Virus record (IMG/VR): IMGVR_UViG_3300044620_001899
Span: 1 to 38,669 of that record
Source of the DNA: a virus
Direction: 5' to 3' (one strand)
Length of the DNA stretch: 38,669 nt
Notes under the pieces: model-generated
Told to the model about the DNA's origin: nothing
What the model saw: the letters and a program-made list of their open reading frames with translations, nothing else
Database searches by the model: none
Program-made: the position numbers and the translations under genes
Shown: piece after piece, positions 7,170 to 14,951 of the stretch
Position numbering within the stretch: the first letter of the stretch is position 1
How the letters are laid out: every line of letters begins with the position of its first letter

Positions 7170-7292
7170 ATGGATTTAAACGGGCAAGCAGGAAAGGGTG
7201 ATACTTATCGCCCGGTAGACTACAAAGTTTGGTGTAAAAATTTTGATGAAATTTTTAAGAAGAAAAAACCAAAAAAGAAGAAGAAAAAATAA
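7170..7292 (+). CDS. Small conserved phage protein, Lys-rich tail
   Basis: 40 residues starting MDLNGQAGKGDTYRPV. The GKGDxxRPV...WxxNFDxIF pattern is typical of a small protein seen in many tailed phages, of unknown function. The last 11 residues are almost all lysine. It follows a strong sigma70-like promoter by 7 nt, so its message should be leaderless. It ends 5 nt before tRNA-Gly, which is probably on the same transcript. Confidence 0.75.
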   Translation: MDLNGQAGKGDTYRPVDYKVWCKNFDEIFKKKKPKKKKKK

Positions 7293-7297
7293 AATTT

Positions 7298-7369
7298 GCG
7301 GGTGTAACTCAATGGCAGAGTGCAAGCCTTCCAAGCTTGATGTTGAGGGTTCGACCCCCTTCACCCGCT
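7298..7369 (+). tRNA. tRNA-Gly (TCC)
   Basis: 72 nt. The acceptor stem GCGGGTG/CACCCGC is perfect, the discriminator is T (7369), the anticodon TCC is at 7330-7332 and the T arm is GAGGGTTCGACCCCC. CCA is not encoded. Confidence 0.95.
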
Positions 7370-7372
7370 TTC

Positions 7373-7400
7373 TTGACAACTCACAAACACGGTGTATAAT
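7373..7400 (+). promoter_or_regulatory. Strong sigma70-like promoter, leaderless
   Basis: Consensus TTGACA (7373-7378), 16-nt spacer, TATAAT (7395-7400), then 6 nt to the ATG at 7407. It drives the four-gene cluster to 8491. Confidence 0.9.
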
Positions 7401-7406
7401 ATAACT

Positions 7407-7580
7407 ATGCCTAATTCAAAACAACGTATTACTGCTCGTACTCACAAAAAGCGCAAGAATAGGATTGCTCGTCAACGTGCCGAGAGTCTTATGAATGCAA
7501 AGGTTGGCACTCTTCGTAAGCTTGACGAGATTGGCCAACTTCCTAAGTCTGTCAAGCTTTCAAGGTTGCCAAATGGCTAA
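7407..7580 (+). CDS. Small basic protein
   Basis: 57 residues starting MPNSKQRITARTHKKRKNR, strongly basic at the N-terminus, so a nucleic-acid-binding role is possible. An in-frame ATG at 7392 lies inside the promoter and is rejected. It overlaps the next gene by 8 nt. Probably an early gene; no family recognised. Confidence 0.75.
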   Translation: MPNSKQRITARTHKKRKNRIARQRAESLMNAKVGTLRKLDEIGQLPKSVKLSRLPNG

Positions 7581-7869
7581 AACTGAAACTGTTATGACGT
7601 TTGAAGAAGTTCGCAAGAAGTATGGTCACATTGAATGCTTCTTTACGTACTTTGATGGAGAAAAGTGCTCTTTTGATTTTTATGGAACTGATGCTAATGG
7701 AAACGAGGTTCGTATTTCTATTGGTGGATGTCCTGCTTGGATCAAACACTTGGCTTTCGGCCCTAATGATGGTATAAATATTTCAGACGCAATAGAGCGT
7801 CATGTTCGATACATCTCTGTTACAGATAATCGTAGCAAAGTTTTGTATGAACAAATTTTTGATGTTTAA
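7573..7869 (+). CDS. Unknown early protein
   Basis: 98 residues from MAKTETVMTFEEVRKKYG. The start at 7573 overlaps the previous stop; the longer reading from 7495 lies in the upstream gene. Beta-rich, with two Cys-containing segments (GEKCSFDFYG and GGCPAW). No family recognised. Confidence 0.75.
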   Translation: MAKTETVMTFEEVRKKYGHIECFFTYFDGEKCSFDFYGTDANGNEVRISIGGCPAWIKHLAFGPNDGINISDAIERHVRYISVTDNRSKVLYEQIFDV

Positions 7870-7877
7870 AGGAAAAC

Positions 7878-8276
7878 ATGAATAACTCAGATTTTAACGA
7901 TTTTATGAATTGGCAAAACGGTGACGAAGAGCCACCAAAGAACTTTTTCTACTATGGTCCTTGGAATGAAAAATTTAGGGAAATGTGGAACAAGATGCAT
8001 CAAAATATTGATAAGAATGAATATACAGAACAGATGAAAGATTATATGAATATTGATGATATCATGAAGGATGTCATGCACAATTCTATTAAAAAGCATA
8101 AAGAGAGCCCCAAAGTAAATAAAAATCGTACAAAGAAGACTATCTTCAATCAAGACGATTACCTGAAGCTAATTGAGATTCGTGGCTATCTTGCTATTAC
8201 TGAACAGTATGCACACGTAAAGGCTTTAGATAAGCTTCTCAATGAGATTATCATCATTCCAAAGGAATCAAAATGA
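7878..8276 (+). CDS. Unknown early protein
   Basis: 132 residues. An acidic, aromatic N-terminal half (YYGPWNEKFREMWNKMHQNID) is joined by a Lys-rich linker to a helical C-terminal segment (about 90-128). AAAGGA lies 6 nt before the ATG, so this internal gene uses an ordinary binding site, unlike the first gene of the operon. Coupled to the next gene by ATGA. Confidence 0.75.
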   Translation: MNNSDFNDFMNWQNGDEEPPKNFFYYGPWNEKFREMWNKMHQNIDKNEYTEQMKDYMNIDDIMKDVMHNSIKKHKESPKVNKNRTKKTIFNQDDYLKLIEIRGYLAITEQYAHVKALDKLLNEIIIIPKESK

Positions 8277-8491
8277 CTGAATACACTCCAGGGTCTGCTT
8301 ATAATCAGGGCTATCAATCCAGAATGAATGGTGGTTCTAAACCATCAAACGTTACAACAAATGAGAGTGATGTGTATTGGCAAGAATGGCTTGCTGGTTG
8401 GGATGATGCTCATCAAAAAATTTTGAGTGAAGCCCGAGCAAACGCGGGTTGTTCAAAACCAAAGTGTTGTAAAAATTTTATACAAGATTGA
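8273..8491 (+). CDS. Rmf/CrpP-like small protein
   Basis: 72 residues. The pattern AYxxGYxSxxxGG...YWxEWLAGWDDA (residues 9-47) follows the ribosome modulation factor/CrpP family layout: an AYxxGY N-terminal motif, then a short gap and W..GW..A. Rmf binds and inactivates ribosomes; CrpP-type proteins have been linked to drug modification. The usual CPY motif is absent, and a Cys-rich tail (CSKPKCC) is present. A translation-modulating role in infection is inference. Last gene before the bidirectional terminator. Confidence 0.55.
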   Translation: MTEYTPGSAYNQGYQSRMNGGSKPSNVTTNESDVYWQEWLAGWDDAHQKILSEARANAGCSKPKCCKNFIQD

Positions 8492-8493
8492 AT

Positions 8494-8524
8494 AAAAAAC
8501 TCCGCTCAAAAAGCGGAGTTTTTT
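8494..8524. terminator. Bidirectional Rho-independent terminator
   Basis: A perfect 13-bp stem (8494-8506 / 8512-8524) with a CAAAA loop, A-run on one side and T-run on the other, so it can work on both strands. It lies between the convergent genes ending at 8491 and 8506 and contains the last codons of the minus-strand gene. Confidence 0.9.
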
Positions 8525-9195
8525 ATTTTGTTTGAAATCCAATATACTTCACCAGTCTCTTCATCTTTTATTGCTATTTTTGATTCATTATTTCTATAAC
8601 CAAATCTTTTTAAATAATTTCCAATTTGTGTTTTTGGATAACTTTTTGTTTTTTTAATTATATTAAATTCAGAAGATGGAAGCGTGAACATTTCAATTGC
8701 ATCTATCATATTGACTGGAGATGACCTTGATTGCATCGGTGCCATGACAGGATCGTAACCAGATACATTCCCCTTATTGGCTCCAGGTGCCTCTGCGGGA
8801 GTTCCCAATCCCCCTGCAATGCCTCCTGTAGTCATATCCTCCAACAATTCGATATAACTAAGTTCGTTATTTGTAACGTAAGTAACATGTGCTTCTATTA
8901 AACATGTTGCTTGTTCTGAACTTATCCCAATGCTTTCTACTTCTTCAGAAAATAATTGAGTTATTCCCATTAAAGTATGAAGTTTGTGTTTTGTTGTGCC
9001 CGGTGGGAGTTGTTCAAATATTTTTTTTAATTTTATTACAAAATATTCAAATGGATCTATATTTGCTTCGTTTGATAAAATATTTCCATTTTCATCTATT
9101 GCACCCGCACCATATGCTTGCAAATTTGTATAGGGATCTGCTATTGCGTTTGCAAATTTATAAAAATAAAATGATGGAATATAAGATCTTTGCAT
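8506..9195 (-). CDS. Conserved phage structural-type protein
   Basis: 229 residues starting MQRSYIPSFYFYKFANAIADPY. The N-terminal half, including GAIDENGNIL and DPFEYFVIKLKKIFEQLPPG, resembles proteins common in T4-like marine phages whose role is unknown. A Gly/Pro/Ser linker (about 125-160) leads to a basic C-terminal domain with KTQIGNYLKRFGY and DEETGEVYWISNK. It follows a CATAAATA late promoter by 7 nt. The C-terminus is encoded inside the terminator stem. Confidence 0.75.
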   Translation of the reverse strand: MQRSYIPSFYFYKFANAIADPYTNLQAYGAGAIDENGNILSNEANIDPFEYFVIKLKKIFEQLPPGTTKHKLHTLMGITQLFSEEVESIGISSEQATCLIEAHVTYVTNNELSYIELLEDMTTGGIAGGLGTPAEAPGANKGNVSGYDPVMAPMQSRSSPVNMIDAIEMFTLPSSEFNIIKKTKSYPKTQIGNYLKRFGYRNNESKIAIKDEETGEVYWISNKIKNSAF

Positions 9196-9202
9196 TTAAA
9201 AA

Positions 9203-9210
9203 TATTTATG
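9203..9210 (-). promoter_or_regulatory. T4-type late promoter (CATAAATA)
   Basis: Lies 7 nt before the ATG at 9195. The TAA stop of the upstream gene (9208-9206) is part of the octamer. Confidence 0.7.
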
Positions 9211-9604
9211 ATTCTGTTCCGTTTAATTTTCTATCTACTCTGGGGTCTGTATTTATTTTTTTATAAACTACTTCAGGAACTTCATAATCTTTAAATTTTA
9301 AAAATTCAAAAAAAGATTTTAAATATGAGTGCAATTTTGGTTCTAATTTAAAAAACATTATTCTTATGGTATTTTCTTCACCAAAAACATTTTTTAAAAT
9401 AATTAAATGATTTATTATTAATCTTTCTCTTATTGATTTAAGAGTTTTGTGTTTATGTATTTTTTGAATCAATCTTTTAACGTATTTTATACGTTTTAAA
9501 TCATCGATAAATTCGTTTTTACCGGAACAATGTGGATTAAAATAATTTTTTTGACAGAATTGTAAAAAGTTTTCTTCTGTCAAAAAAAATTTTTCATTTT
9601 TCAT
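9206..9604 (-). CDS. Conserved T4-like phage protein (DUF7207-like)
   Basis: 132 residues from MKNEKFFLTEENFLQF; the Met at 9604 is preferred to 9658, which lies inside the upstream gene. The pattern FCQKNYxNPxC...FxDDLKRIKYVKRL...ERLIINHLIILKNVFG...RIMFFKL matches a small helical family found widely in T4-like marine phages, which I believe is named DUF7207. The function is unknown. It follows the upstream stop by 7 nt in a late gene cluster. Confidence 0.75.
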   Translation of the reverse strand: MKNEKFFLTEENFLQFCQKNYFNPHCSGKNEFIDDLKRIKYVKRLIQKIHKHKTLKSIRERLIINHLIILKNVFGEENTIRIMFFKLEPKLHSYLKSFFEFLKFKDYEVPEVVYKKINTDPRVDRKLNGTES

Positions 9605-9611
9605 TATTTGT

Positions 9612-10148
9612 TTAGTGCATGCAACCACAATTTTCGTCACCACCATTATCAGGTACAATAATCAATTGAACTTTACGAAGCATATTTGGCTGTTTTACGA
9701 TGTTAACAGATAAATTTAAGCCGTGTCCTAATTTATCTTTAATACCGTCACCTTGAGAAAATCCAGTTTTATTTACATCTTCATATGGATTTTGCCCATA
9801 AACTCCTAATTGTGGGCTACCATATTGAAATAGTTTAAATGTATTCTCCCCATCGTTCAAAACATTCTTATACTCAAAATCAAAACCAAAATGATTTAAT
9901 TTTTGTTTTACAACATTTAAGACGCTATCTGGATCAATATAATCTTTTTGACTTAGGCCATAAAGAAGAGCATTTATTGCGTCTATAGATCTCGGCAACT
10001 TAATGTTGAAAGTTCCCTTATCTGTTAAGGCACTTGGCTTGGTTGGAGCATTTGGATCTCCAATGAACAGACCGCCACCGTTGGTGTGTTCACCAGAATT
10101 TTCCATAATTGGCTTTTCTAATTTTTGTAATAGTTGTTTAAATTTCAT
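9612..10148 (-). CDS. Unknown late protein
   Basis: 178 residues. The N-terminus MKFKQLLQKLEK resembles that of the 791-residue protein (MKFKDLVKLIEE) and looks like an amphipathic helix. The middle part (SIDAINALLYGLSQKDYIDPDSVLNVVKQKL) looks folded, followed by a Gly-rich region, a beta-like LNLSVNIV...RKVQLIIVPD segment and a Cys-rich end (CGCMH). Late promoter 10 nt upstream. No family recognised. Confidence 0.75.
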   Translation of the reverse strand: MKFKQLLQKLEKPIMENSGEHTNGGGLFIGDPNAPTKPSALTDKGTFNIKLPRSIDAINALLYGLSQKDYIDPDSVLNVVKQKLNHFGFDFEYKNVLNDGENTFKLFQYGSPQLGVYGQNPYEDVNKTGFSQGDGIKDKLGHGLNLSVNIVKQPNMLRKVQLIIVPDNGGDENCGCMH

Positions 10149-11314
10149 GGTTCAATGATATTTATATTGTTTAAATTTCTTTGTTTTGTCAATCCATACA
10201 AATTTGAATTATATTTTTTGCTTTCAAAATTTGATAATATTTCTTCAGCTATATCTTCTGATAATTTTTTCCATTTGCCACCCTTTGATTTATAGCATTT
10301 TGCTGCCCAAGCATTCGCATAAGCGCTCGGGTACACATCAAATTTTTGTTTTGCTTGAGAGATGCAAGAACTCCATTTTTTTGGGTCTTTTGCTTTATTT
10401 TTAACAGCCTCATCCAGCATTTCAGACTCTTTTAACATTGCACTTACTGGTTTTGAACTCCATGTTTTGCAAGCCCAGTATCTCGCTTTCCATCTTGGTC
10501 CCGGATTATCACAATTATGTCTAGCACGAAAATTTTTTCTTCTAGCTGGATCATCCCGCTTTATTTCCATATTTGGATCACCAAAATTTACTTTTACAAC
10601 ATTTCCCTTATCATTTTTTACAAATACTTTATATTTTTTAACATCTCCGCGCATTATTTTATTAAGTTTTACTTTTTTACCGTCATCTTCATAAATTTCT
10701 ATTTTATCACCATATTCATTAACAGAATCTTCTTCATTGTTATCCAAAAATCCCATTGTAGTTTGTGGATTAAAATTTTCTTGAATTTCTAAACCAGCTT
10801 CATTAGTCATGGAGACAAAAATGTTATTTTCATGGATTTCGATATAATCAACATCAAAAATTTCTCCACTTTCATTTATTATTATATCACATGGCAAAAG
10901 ATCTTTTGCTTCAATAGATGAAAAATGCATATTTAATGTATTATGGGATTCTACAATAAAATTATCATAACACTCTTTTACTTCAGTAACACCGGTTTTT
11001 ACGAAAACTGGTTTTTTACCTTTACCCCTGACATCACCTTTTTTTGATCTTCCTGCTTTTTTTTGTGCTTTTCTTTTTCTTTTTACAAATGAAGCAATAC
11101 CATCTTTTCCAAGTTTTTTTGCCTTCTGTCTGCTCAAACAAGCAGAGTAAGCTGCACCCTCTTCGGCATCACCGCACTTACCAACTCTTTTTCCCGAGGT
11201 GTTGTAACGATCCCAGCCGGGACCACCACCAGCAGATTCTTTATTAAACCATTTACCAAGACCGGATTTTTCAAAAACTTTTTCTAAAATAAGTTCATTA
11301 TTAATTTTTATCAT
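10145..11314 (-). CDS. Virion-type protein with phage basic Cys-containing modules
   Basis: 389 residues. Module 1 (about 15-105): LGKWFNKE..GGPGWDRYN..GKxVGKCGD...AYSACLSRQKAKKLG, ending in a Lys/Arg-rich stretch. Then an acidic beta-like region (about 110-225). Module 2 (about 228-290): KYKVFVKN...KVNFGDPNMEIKRDDPARRKNFRARHNCDNPG...ARYWACKTW, a tail module seen in many marine phage proteins. Module 3 (about 305-355): KKWSSCISQAKxKFDVYPSAYANAWAAKCYK, another recurrent module, similar to what is called DUF5872 in some annotations. The biochemical role of these modules is unknown to me; the paired Cys/His residues could bind metal. Starts on ATGA overlap with the upstream gene. Confidence 0.75.
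   Translation of the reverse strand: MIKINNELILEKVFEKSGLGKWFNKESAGGGPGWDRYNTSGKRVGKCGDAEEGAAYSACLSRQKAKKLGKDGIASFVKRKRKAQKKAGRSKKGDVRGKGKKPVFVKTGVTEVKECYDNFIVESHNTLNMHFSSIEAKDLLPCDIIINESGEIFDVDYIEIHENNIFVSMTNEAGLEIQENFNPQTTMGFLDNNEEDSVNEYGDKIEIYEDDGKKVKLNKIMRGDVKKYKVFVKNDKGNVVKVNFGDPNMEIKRDDPARRKNFRARHNCDNPGPRWKARYWACKTWSSKPVSAMLKESEMLDEAVKNKAKDPKKWSSCISQAKQKFDVYPSAYANAWAAKCYKSKGGKWKKLSEDIAEEILSNFESKKYNSNLYGLTKQRNLNNINIIEP
10159..10166 (-). promoter_or_regulatory. T4-type late promoter
   Basis: Exact TATAAATA, 10 nt before the ATG at 10148, inside the 3' end of the upstream gene. Confidence 0.75.
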
Positions 11315-13686
11315 TTCCAGTCCTTGTTTTGTTTTTCACCTTTTGAATGGCCATTATCTGATCTATTTTCAGATCTATCTCTCAATCTTAAATTATTTAG
11401 TTTGTTTGAGCCACCATTTCTAAGTGGAACTTTATGGTCTATATCTTTTTTTGAACCTTTTTTTATTATACCTTTTTTTATAAATTTTTCTCTAACAGTT
11501 GTTCTTTTTGATCTGTCTTTTCTTTGCTTTGGTTTTCCATGATAATTTCTATATTCTTTTTTGTAATCTCTGACATATTTTTCATATAATTCACTGTTAA
11601 TGCCATTTAATGCCATAACTAAAAGTTTTGGATTATCATAAATTCTATTTAAAGCATTTTCATAAATTTTTTGTATATTATTATCATTTTCCAATAACAG
11701 AGATGGGTTTATCAAAGTATTGGCTTCTTCATAATTTAGTATAGAAGTTTTCAATAAATTAGATAAAACAAAATTATTTGAAAGAGATTCAACTATTAAA
11801 TCGTTTACAATTAAGTTGTAATTTTCAGAAACGTTTTCTAAAAATTTATCGGTTCTTTCAACTGGAATTTTAATAGTTTTGTTACCAATTCTTACATAGT
11901 TGTATTCTATTACATTCAAATCTTTTGGGGAAAATCCGGGTAAAAGGCTAGCATTAATATCAAAATCCATATTGTTTGAGATATAATACAAAGCCAGTTG
12001 TAATGGATTTATAGAATTCTTATCTAAAAATAAATCTTTAATTGATGGTTTTTTTTGTTCTTCGACTGCTTCTACCACTGAAGTAAATTTTTTCATTGTT
12101 TCTAATGATTTTTTATCAGAAGAAATTAAATTGTCTGTTCCTAAAATAGTGCTGGCCGGTTTTATTTTTATAGTTGCAGTTTTTGATATTTCTTCAAAAT
12201 AACCATCGTTTAATTCAAAAATACCATTTTGTGTTACTACATGGGTTGGTGAGGTTTCTTCACTCTTTAAACCATCGCCCCTATAAAAAGATTTTAAAAT
12301 ATTTCTAACAAAAATATCTACAAATTGTGAGTTGCTGTTTTTATTATTTTTAAACAACAATGGGGCGCTTTTTGTTATCTCTTTTTGATATTCTTCGAGA
12401 GAAGCAAGTTTGTTTAAATTGCCGTTTTCATCAATTACTGTTCCTATATTAGCACCATTTTCATCTTGCAAAACAATTTGTTGTAATTGTGATTTCAAAT
12501 CTGGGTTTTGATTTATAATACCCATAGATTGTTTTGAAAGTAAAAATTTTGAAAACTTACTTCCAGATTTTTTTATCGAATCTTGAAATTCTTTTACTTT
12601 TGGATCATTTAAAGAATTTGGATCTTGTATAGATTTTGCTATTGCCCCTGCAACTAATCCTCTGAAGGTTTTACTATTTTGATCGAATCGATTTGTTGTT
12701 AGTAAAAATTCACCCCCAGCTGCAACTTTAAATCTATAGTTACCGCATTCCATATCAACATCACCTTCACTGAAGGTTGTTTTTGTTCCATTTTCAATAC
12801 TTGAAACTAAATTTTGAATGCATTCATCTCCAATTTGAGATAATATTTTTTTAGCTTGTAAAAAAGCATTTTTTGTAAAATCCAATGCTCCCGTTGCAAG
12901 TGCCGAATATGATGCTAATTCTTGTTCTCCGGCCCCTGCTTTTATTTTTGCTAAAAATATTAAAGCATTTATAACTTGTTGATTGTATGGTGCAGATGAT
13001 AGAGTATCTATTCCGAATTTATTACTCAAAGCTTCAAAAGAAAGATTATCAAAGTTTACATTTGATGGTGGGTTTCTTGTCAATTTAAAATATTCGGCAC
13101 GCACTTCTGGTGGCATCTGAGACAATTGCTCAGGTGTCATTTGAGTCATTACTTGAAATATTTCTTCTTTTGATAGTCTTTTTGGTTTTGGTGGAGAAAT
13201 TGTATCAGATTTTTTTTCTTCTTTTTCTGTAGGTTCTTTTTTTTGTTTATCGGAAATTTCTTTTCTACCACCCTCTTCTTTTTCTGATTCTTTTTTTCCT
13301 TTTACATTTCCGAATAATAACTTCGAAGCCCCTGTTTGTTCAAATTCCGGGTCTCCAGTTATTGTTCTGGCTTCTTCGATTGAAAGATTGTCGTCTTTTG
13401 ATATTCTTGTGTGATAATCTTTATTAAAAGAATCTTTAAAAATTAATTGAACTCTACCGCTTTTTGTTTTTACGGCTATAACTTCTTTTATAAGTTCTTC
13501 TTTGGATTTTCTGCTTCTGGGTACTTGTCTGGATCTTTCAGCTCTTTTTCTAGCCGCATCTCTGGCTCTCTGATCCCCAGCAGATGAAGTCATTCTTTCT
13601 TTTCTGAAAGAATCTCCAGTTTTTTTGAAGGCATCAGAAGATGATCCATTTTCTTCTATTAATTTTACTAAGTCTTTAAATTTCAT
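11311..13686 (-). CDS. Large late protein with C-terminal HNH-like nuclease motif
   Basis: 791 residues. The N-terminus MKFKDLVKLIEENGSS resembles T4 capsid-targeting propeptides, which end near an L-x-E cleavage site. A basic stretch (about 28-70) and a Lys/Glu-rich linker (about 128-175) follow, then a long helical region (about 185-690) without recognised motif. The end (about 705-791) has YHGKPKQRKDRSKRTT and DIDHKVPLRNGGSNKLNNLRL...SENRS, an HNH-like core with D750 and H751. Such tails occur in phage virion proteins. A packaged or injected nuclease is possible (inference). Late promoter GATAAATA 6 nt upstream; coupled to the next gene by ATGA. Confidence 0.75.
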   Translation of the reverse strand: MKFKDLVKLIEENGSSSDAFKKTGDSFRKERMTSSAGDQRARDAARKRAERSRQVPRSRKSKEELIKEVIAVKTKSGRVQLIFKDSFNKDYHTRISKDDNLSIEEARTITGDPEFEQTGASKLLFGNVKGKKESEKEEGGRKEISDKQKKEPTEKEEKKSDTISPPKPKRLSKEEIFQVMTQMTPEQLSQMPPEVRAEYFKLTRNPPSNVNFDNLSFEALSNKFGIDTLSSAPYNQQVINALIFLAKIKAGAGEQELASYSALATGALDFTKNAFLQAKKILSQIGDECIQNLVSSIENGTKTTFSEGDVDMECGNYRFKVAAGGEFLLTTNRFDQNSKTFRGLVAGAIAKSIQDPNSLNDPKVKEFQDSIKKSGSKFSKFLLSKQSMGIINQNPDLKSQLQQIVLQDENGANIGTVIDENGNLNKLASLEEYQKEITKSAPLLFKNNKNSNSQFVDIFVRNILKSFYRGDGLKSEETSPTHVVTQNGIFELNDGYFEEISKTATIKIKPASTILGTDNLISSDKKSLETMKKFTSVVEAVEEQKKPSIKDLFLDKNSINPLQLALYYISNNMDFDINASLLPGFSPKDLNVIEYNYVRIGNKTIKIPVERTDKFLENVSENYNLIVNDLIVESLSNNFVLSNLLKTSILNYEEANTLINPSLLLENDNNIQKIYENALNRIYDNPKLLVMALNGINSELYEKYVRDYKKEYRNYHGKPKQRKDRSKRTTVREKFIKKGIIKKGSKKDIDHKVPLRNGGSNKLNNLRLRDRSENRSDNGHSKGEKQNKDWK

Positions 13687-13692
13687 TTAAAA

Positions 13693-13700
13693 TATTTATC
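13693..13700 (-). promoter_or_regulatory. T4-type late promoter (GATAAATA)
   Basis: GATAAATA, 6 nt before the ATG at 13686; predicted leader of about 1 nt. Confidence 0.75.
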
Positions 13701-13706
13701 ATACAA

Positions 13707-14285
13707 TTAATCTTCCAAAGGGTTATATAATTTTAAATTTTTATAAGTTTTCATCTTACCTGTTGCAACTTTATACAAATTTCCTTTGTTTATATTGTTT
13801 TCTTTGGCAAATTTTGATATATTTTCTATATAAAATACTTTTCCTGTAACTGTATCTTTAAAAGTTGCACCGTTAAAAATTTTTATTTTTTCTTTTTCTG
13901 GTTCTTTTTCTTTTATATGACTGCCGACACTTTCTTTAACTTCGCGTATTTCTACAGCAGTCCATCCTTTATAAGTTTTTCTTTTACCATTTAAAAGTTC
14001 ACAAATTTTTACTGGGGTCATTCCATTTTTTTGTCCAAATTCTGTCATACTCATAAAAAAACAAATTTCACCAGTATCTACTCGTTTTAATTTATAACCA
14101 TTATGAACTGCTACCGGAGTTGTCCACTGCCAGTATCTTCCATTTTTTAAAAACATACCACCATTTTCTGCTACAAATCTATCGCGGTTTTTTGAAGCTT
14201 TTGAATTGTCATTCATCAACGTCCAAAGTCTAGATCCTCTTCTGTTTACTTGTTCCTCTAATGATAATTTTTCATTAATTTCCAT
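13707..14285 (-). CDS. DNA-binding protein with two NUMOD/IENR-like modules
   Basis: 192 residues. Two related modules are visible: residues about 64-112 (KRVDTGEICFFMSMTEFGQKNG..PVKICELLNGKRKTYKGWTAVEI) and about 140-188 (DTVTGKVFYIENISKFAKENNINKGNLYKVATGKMKTYKNLKLYN). This is the layout of the DNA-binding repeats of intron-encoded homing endonucleases (NUMOD1/IENR1 type). No HNH or GIY-YIG nuclease is present, so it may act as a DNA-binding protein or be the remnant of a homing enzyme. It overlaps the exonuclease gene by 11 nt and has GGAG before the ATG. Confidence 0.7.
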   Translation of the reverse strand: MEINEKLSLEEQVNRRGSRLWTLMNDNSKASKNRDRFVAENGGMFLKNGRYWQWTTPVAVHNGYKLKRVDTGEICFFMSMTEFGQKNGMTPVKICELLNGKRKTYKGWTAVEIREVKESVGSHIKEKEPEKEKIKIFNGATFKDTVTGKVFYIENISKFAKENNINKGNLYKVATGKMKTYKNLKLYNPLED

Positions 14286-14934
14286 TTCTATACTCCTCTA
14301 TAATTTGTTTTAAATTTTTAACATAATTTATAGGATTATTTTGAAATACTTGTGTTAATCCGTCCTCACAGGATATTAAAATGGCAAAATTTTTAATTAT
14401 TATTCCTGTTCTTTCTTGATACATCAAGGCATACGCAGTAGCCTGAGTAAAATAATTATCAATATCTTGTTTTCTTTTTTCTTTGGTGCTGGCTTTAAAA
14501 TCTATTATTGAAAGCTTTCCATCATACTCAGCTATACAATCAGTTCTACCAGCCAATCCCAGTGTTTTTGACCAAAGAGGTGTTTCTAAAGCTTGAATGT
14601 TATCAATCTTATCTATCTCGGGTTTTAATGATAAAAATAAAGCTTTTTGTCCGGAATGAAGTTCATCTAAATTTATTTCTTCGTTGTTTAAATATTTTTC
14701 AATTAAACTATGAAATTTTGTGCCTCTTGAGGTTACTCTTTTACTTTCTTCTGGATTTTTAGATCTCCATTCTGCAAAAAATTGTTGTTTTTTAAAACCT
14801 ACAACGGTTGTAACGCTAGGATAATCCCCATCCGGTGTATTATAAAATCTTTTACCATCTTTTATAACTTCTTCAAGATTGCAAAAAGTTTTCTTTTCTA
14901 AATGTGTAAATTTTTTAAATAAAATGTCACTCAT
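14275..14934 (-). CDS. PD-(D/E)XK exonuclease, RecB/Cas4/MGME1-like
   Basis: 219 residues. Motifs in order: GTKFHSLIEKYL (H75), GLAGRTDCIAEYDGKLSIIDFKAS with D132 and the catalytic D145-x-K147, then QATAYALMYQE (Q164, Y168). This is the signature of the RecB-type/mitochondrial genome maintenance exonuclease branch, often annotated in T4-like cyanophages. The likely role is single-strand end trimming in recombination or host DNA breakdown. Unlike its late neighbours it has an extended -10 promoter 8 nt before the ATG, so it is probably early or middle. Confidence 0.88.
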   Translation of the reverse strand: MSDILFKKFTHLEKKTFCNLEEVIKDGKRFYNTPDGDYPSVTTVVGFKKQQFFAEWRSKNPEESKRVTSRGTKFHSLIEKYLNNEEINLDELHSGQKALFLSLKPEIDKIDNIQALETPLWSKTLGLAGRTDCIAEYDGKLSIIDFKASTKEKRKQDIDNYFTQATAYALMYQERTGIIIKNFAILISCEDGLTQVFQNNPINYVKNLKQIIEEYRNGN

Positions 14935-14942
14935 ACAAAAAC

Positions 14943-14951
14943 ATTATATCA
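14943..14951 (-). promoter_or_regulatory. Extended -10 promoter
   Basis: TGATATAAT on the minus strand, 8 nt before the ATG at 14934. No good -35 box is present. It sits in the last codons of the upstream gene and predicts a leaderless message. Confidence 0.6.
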
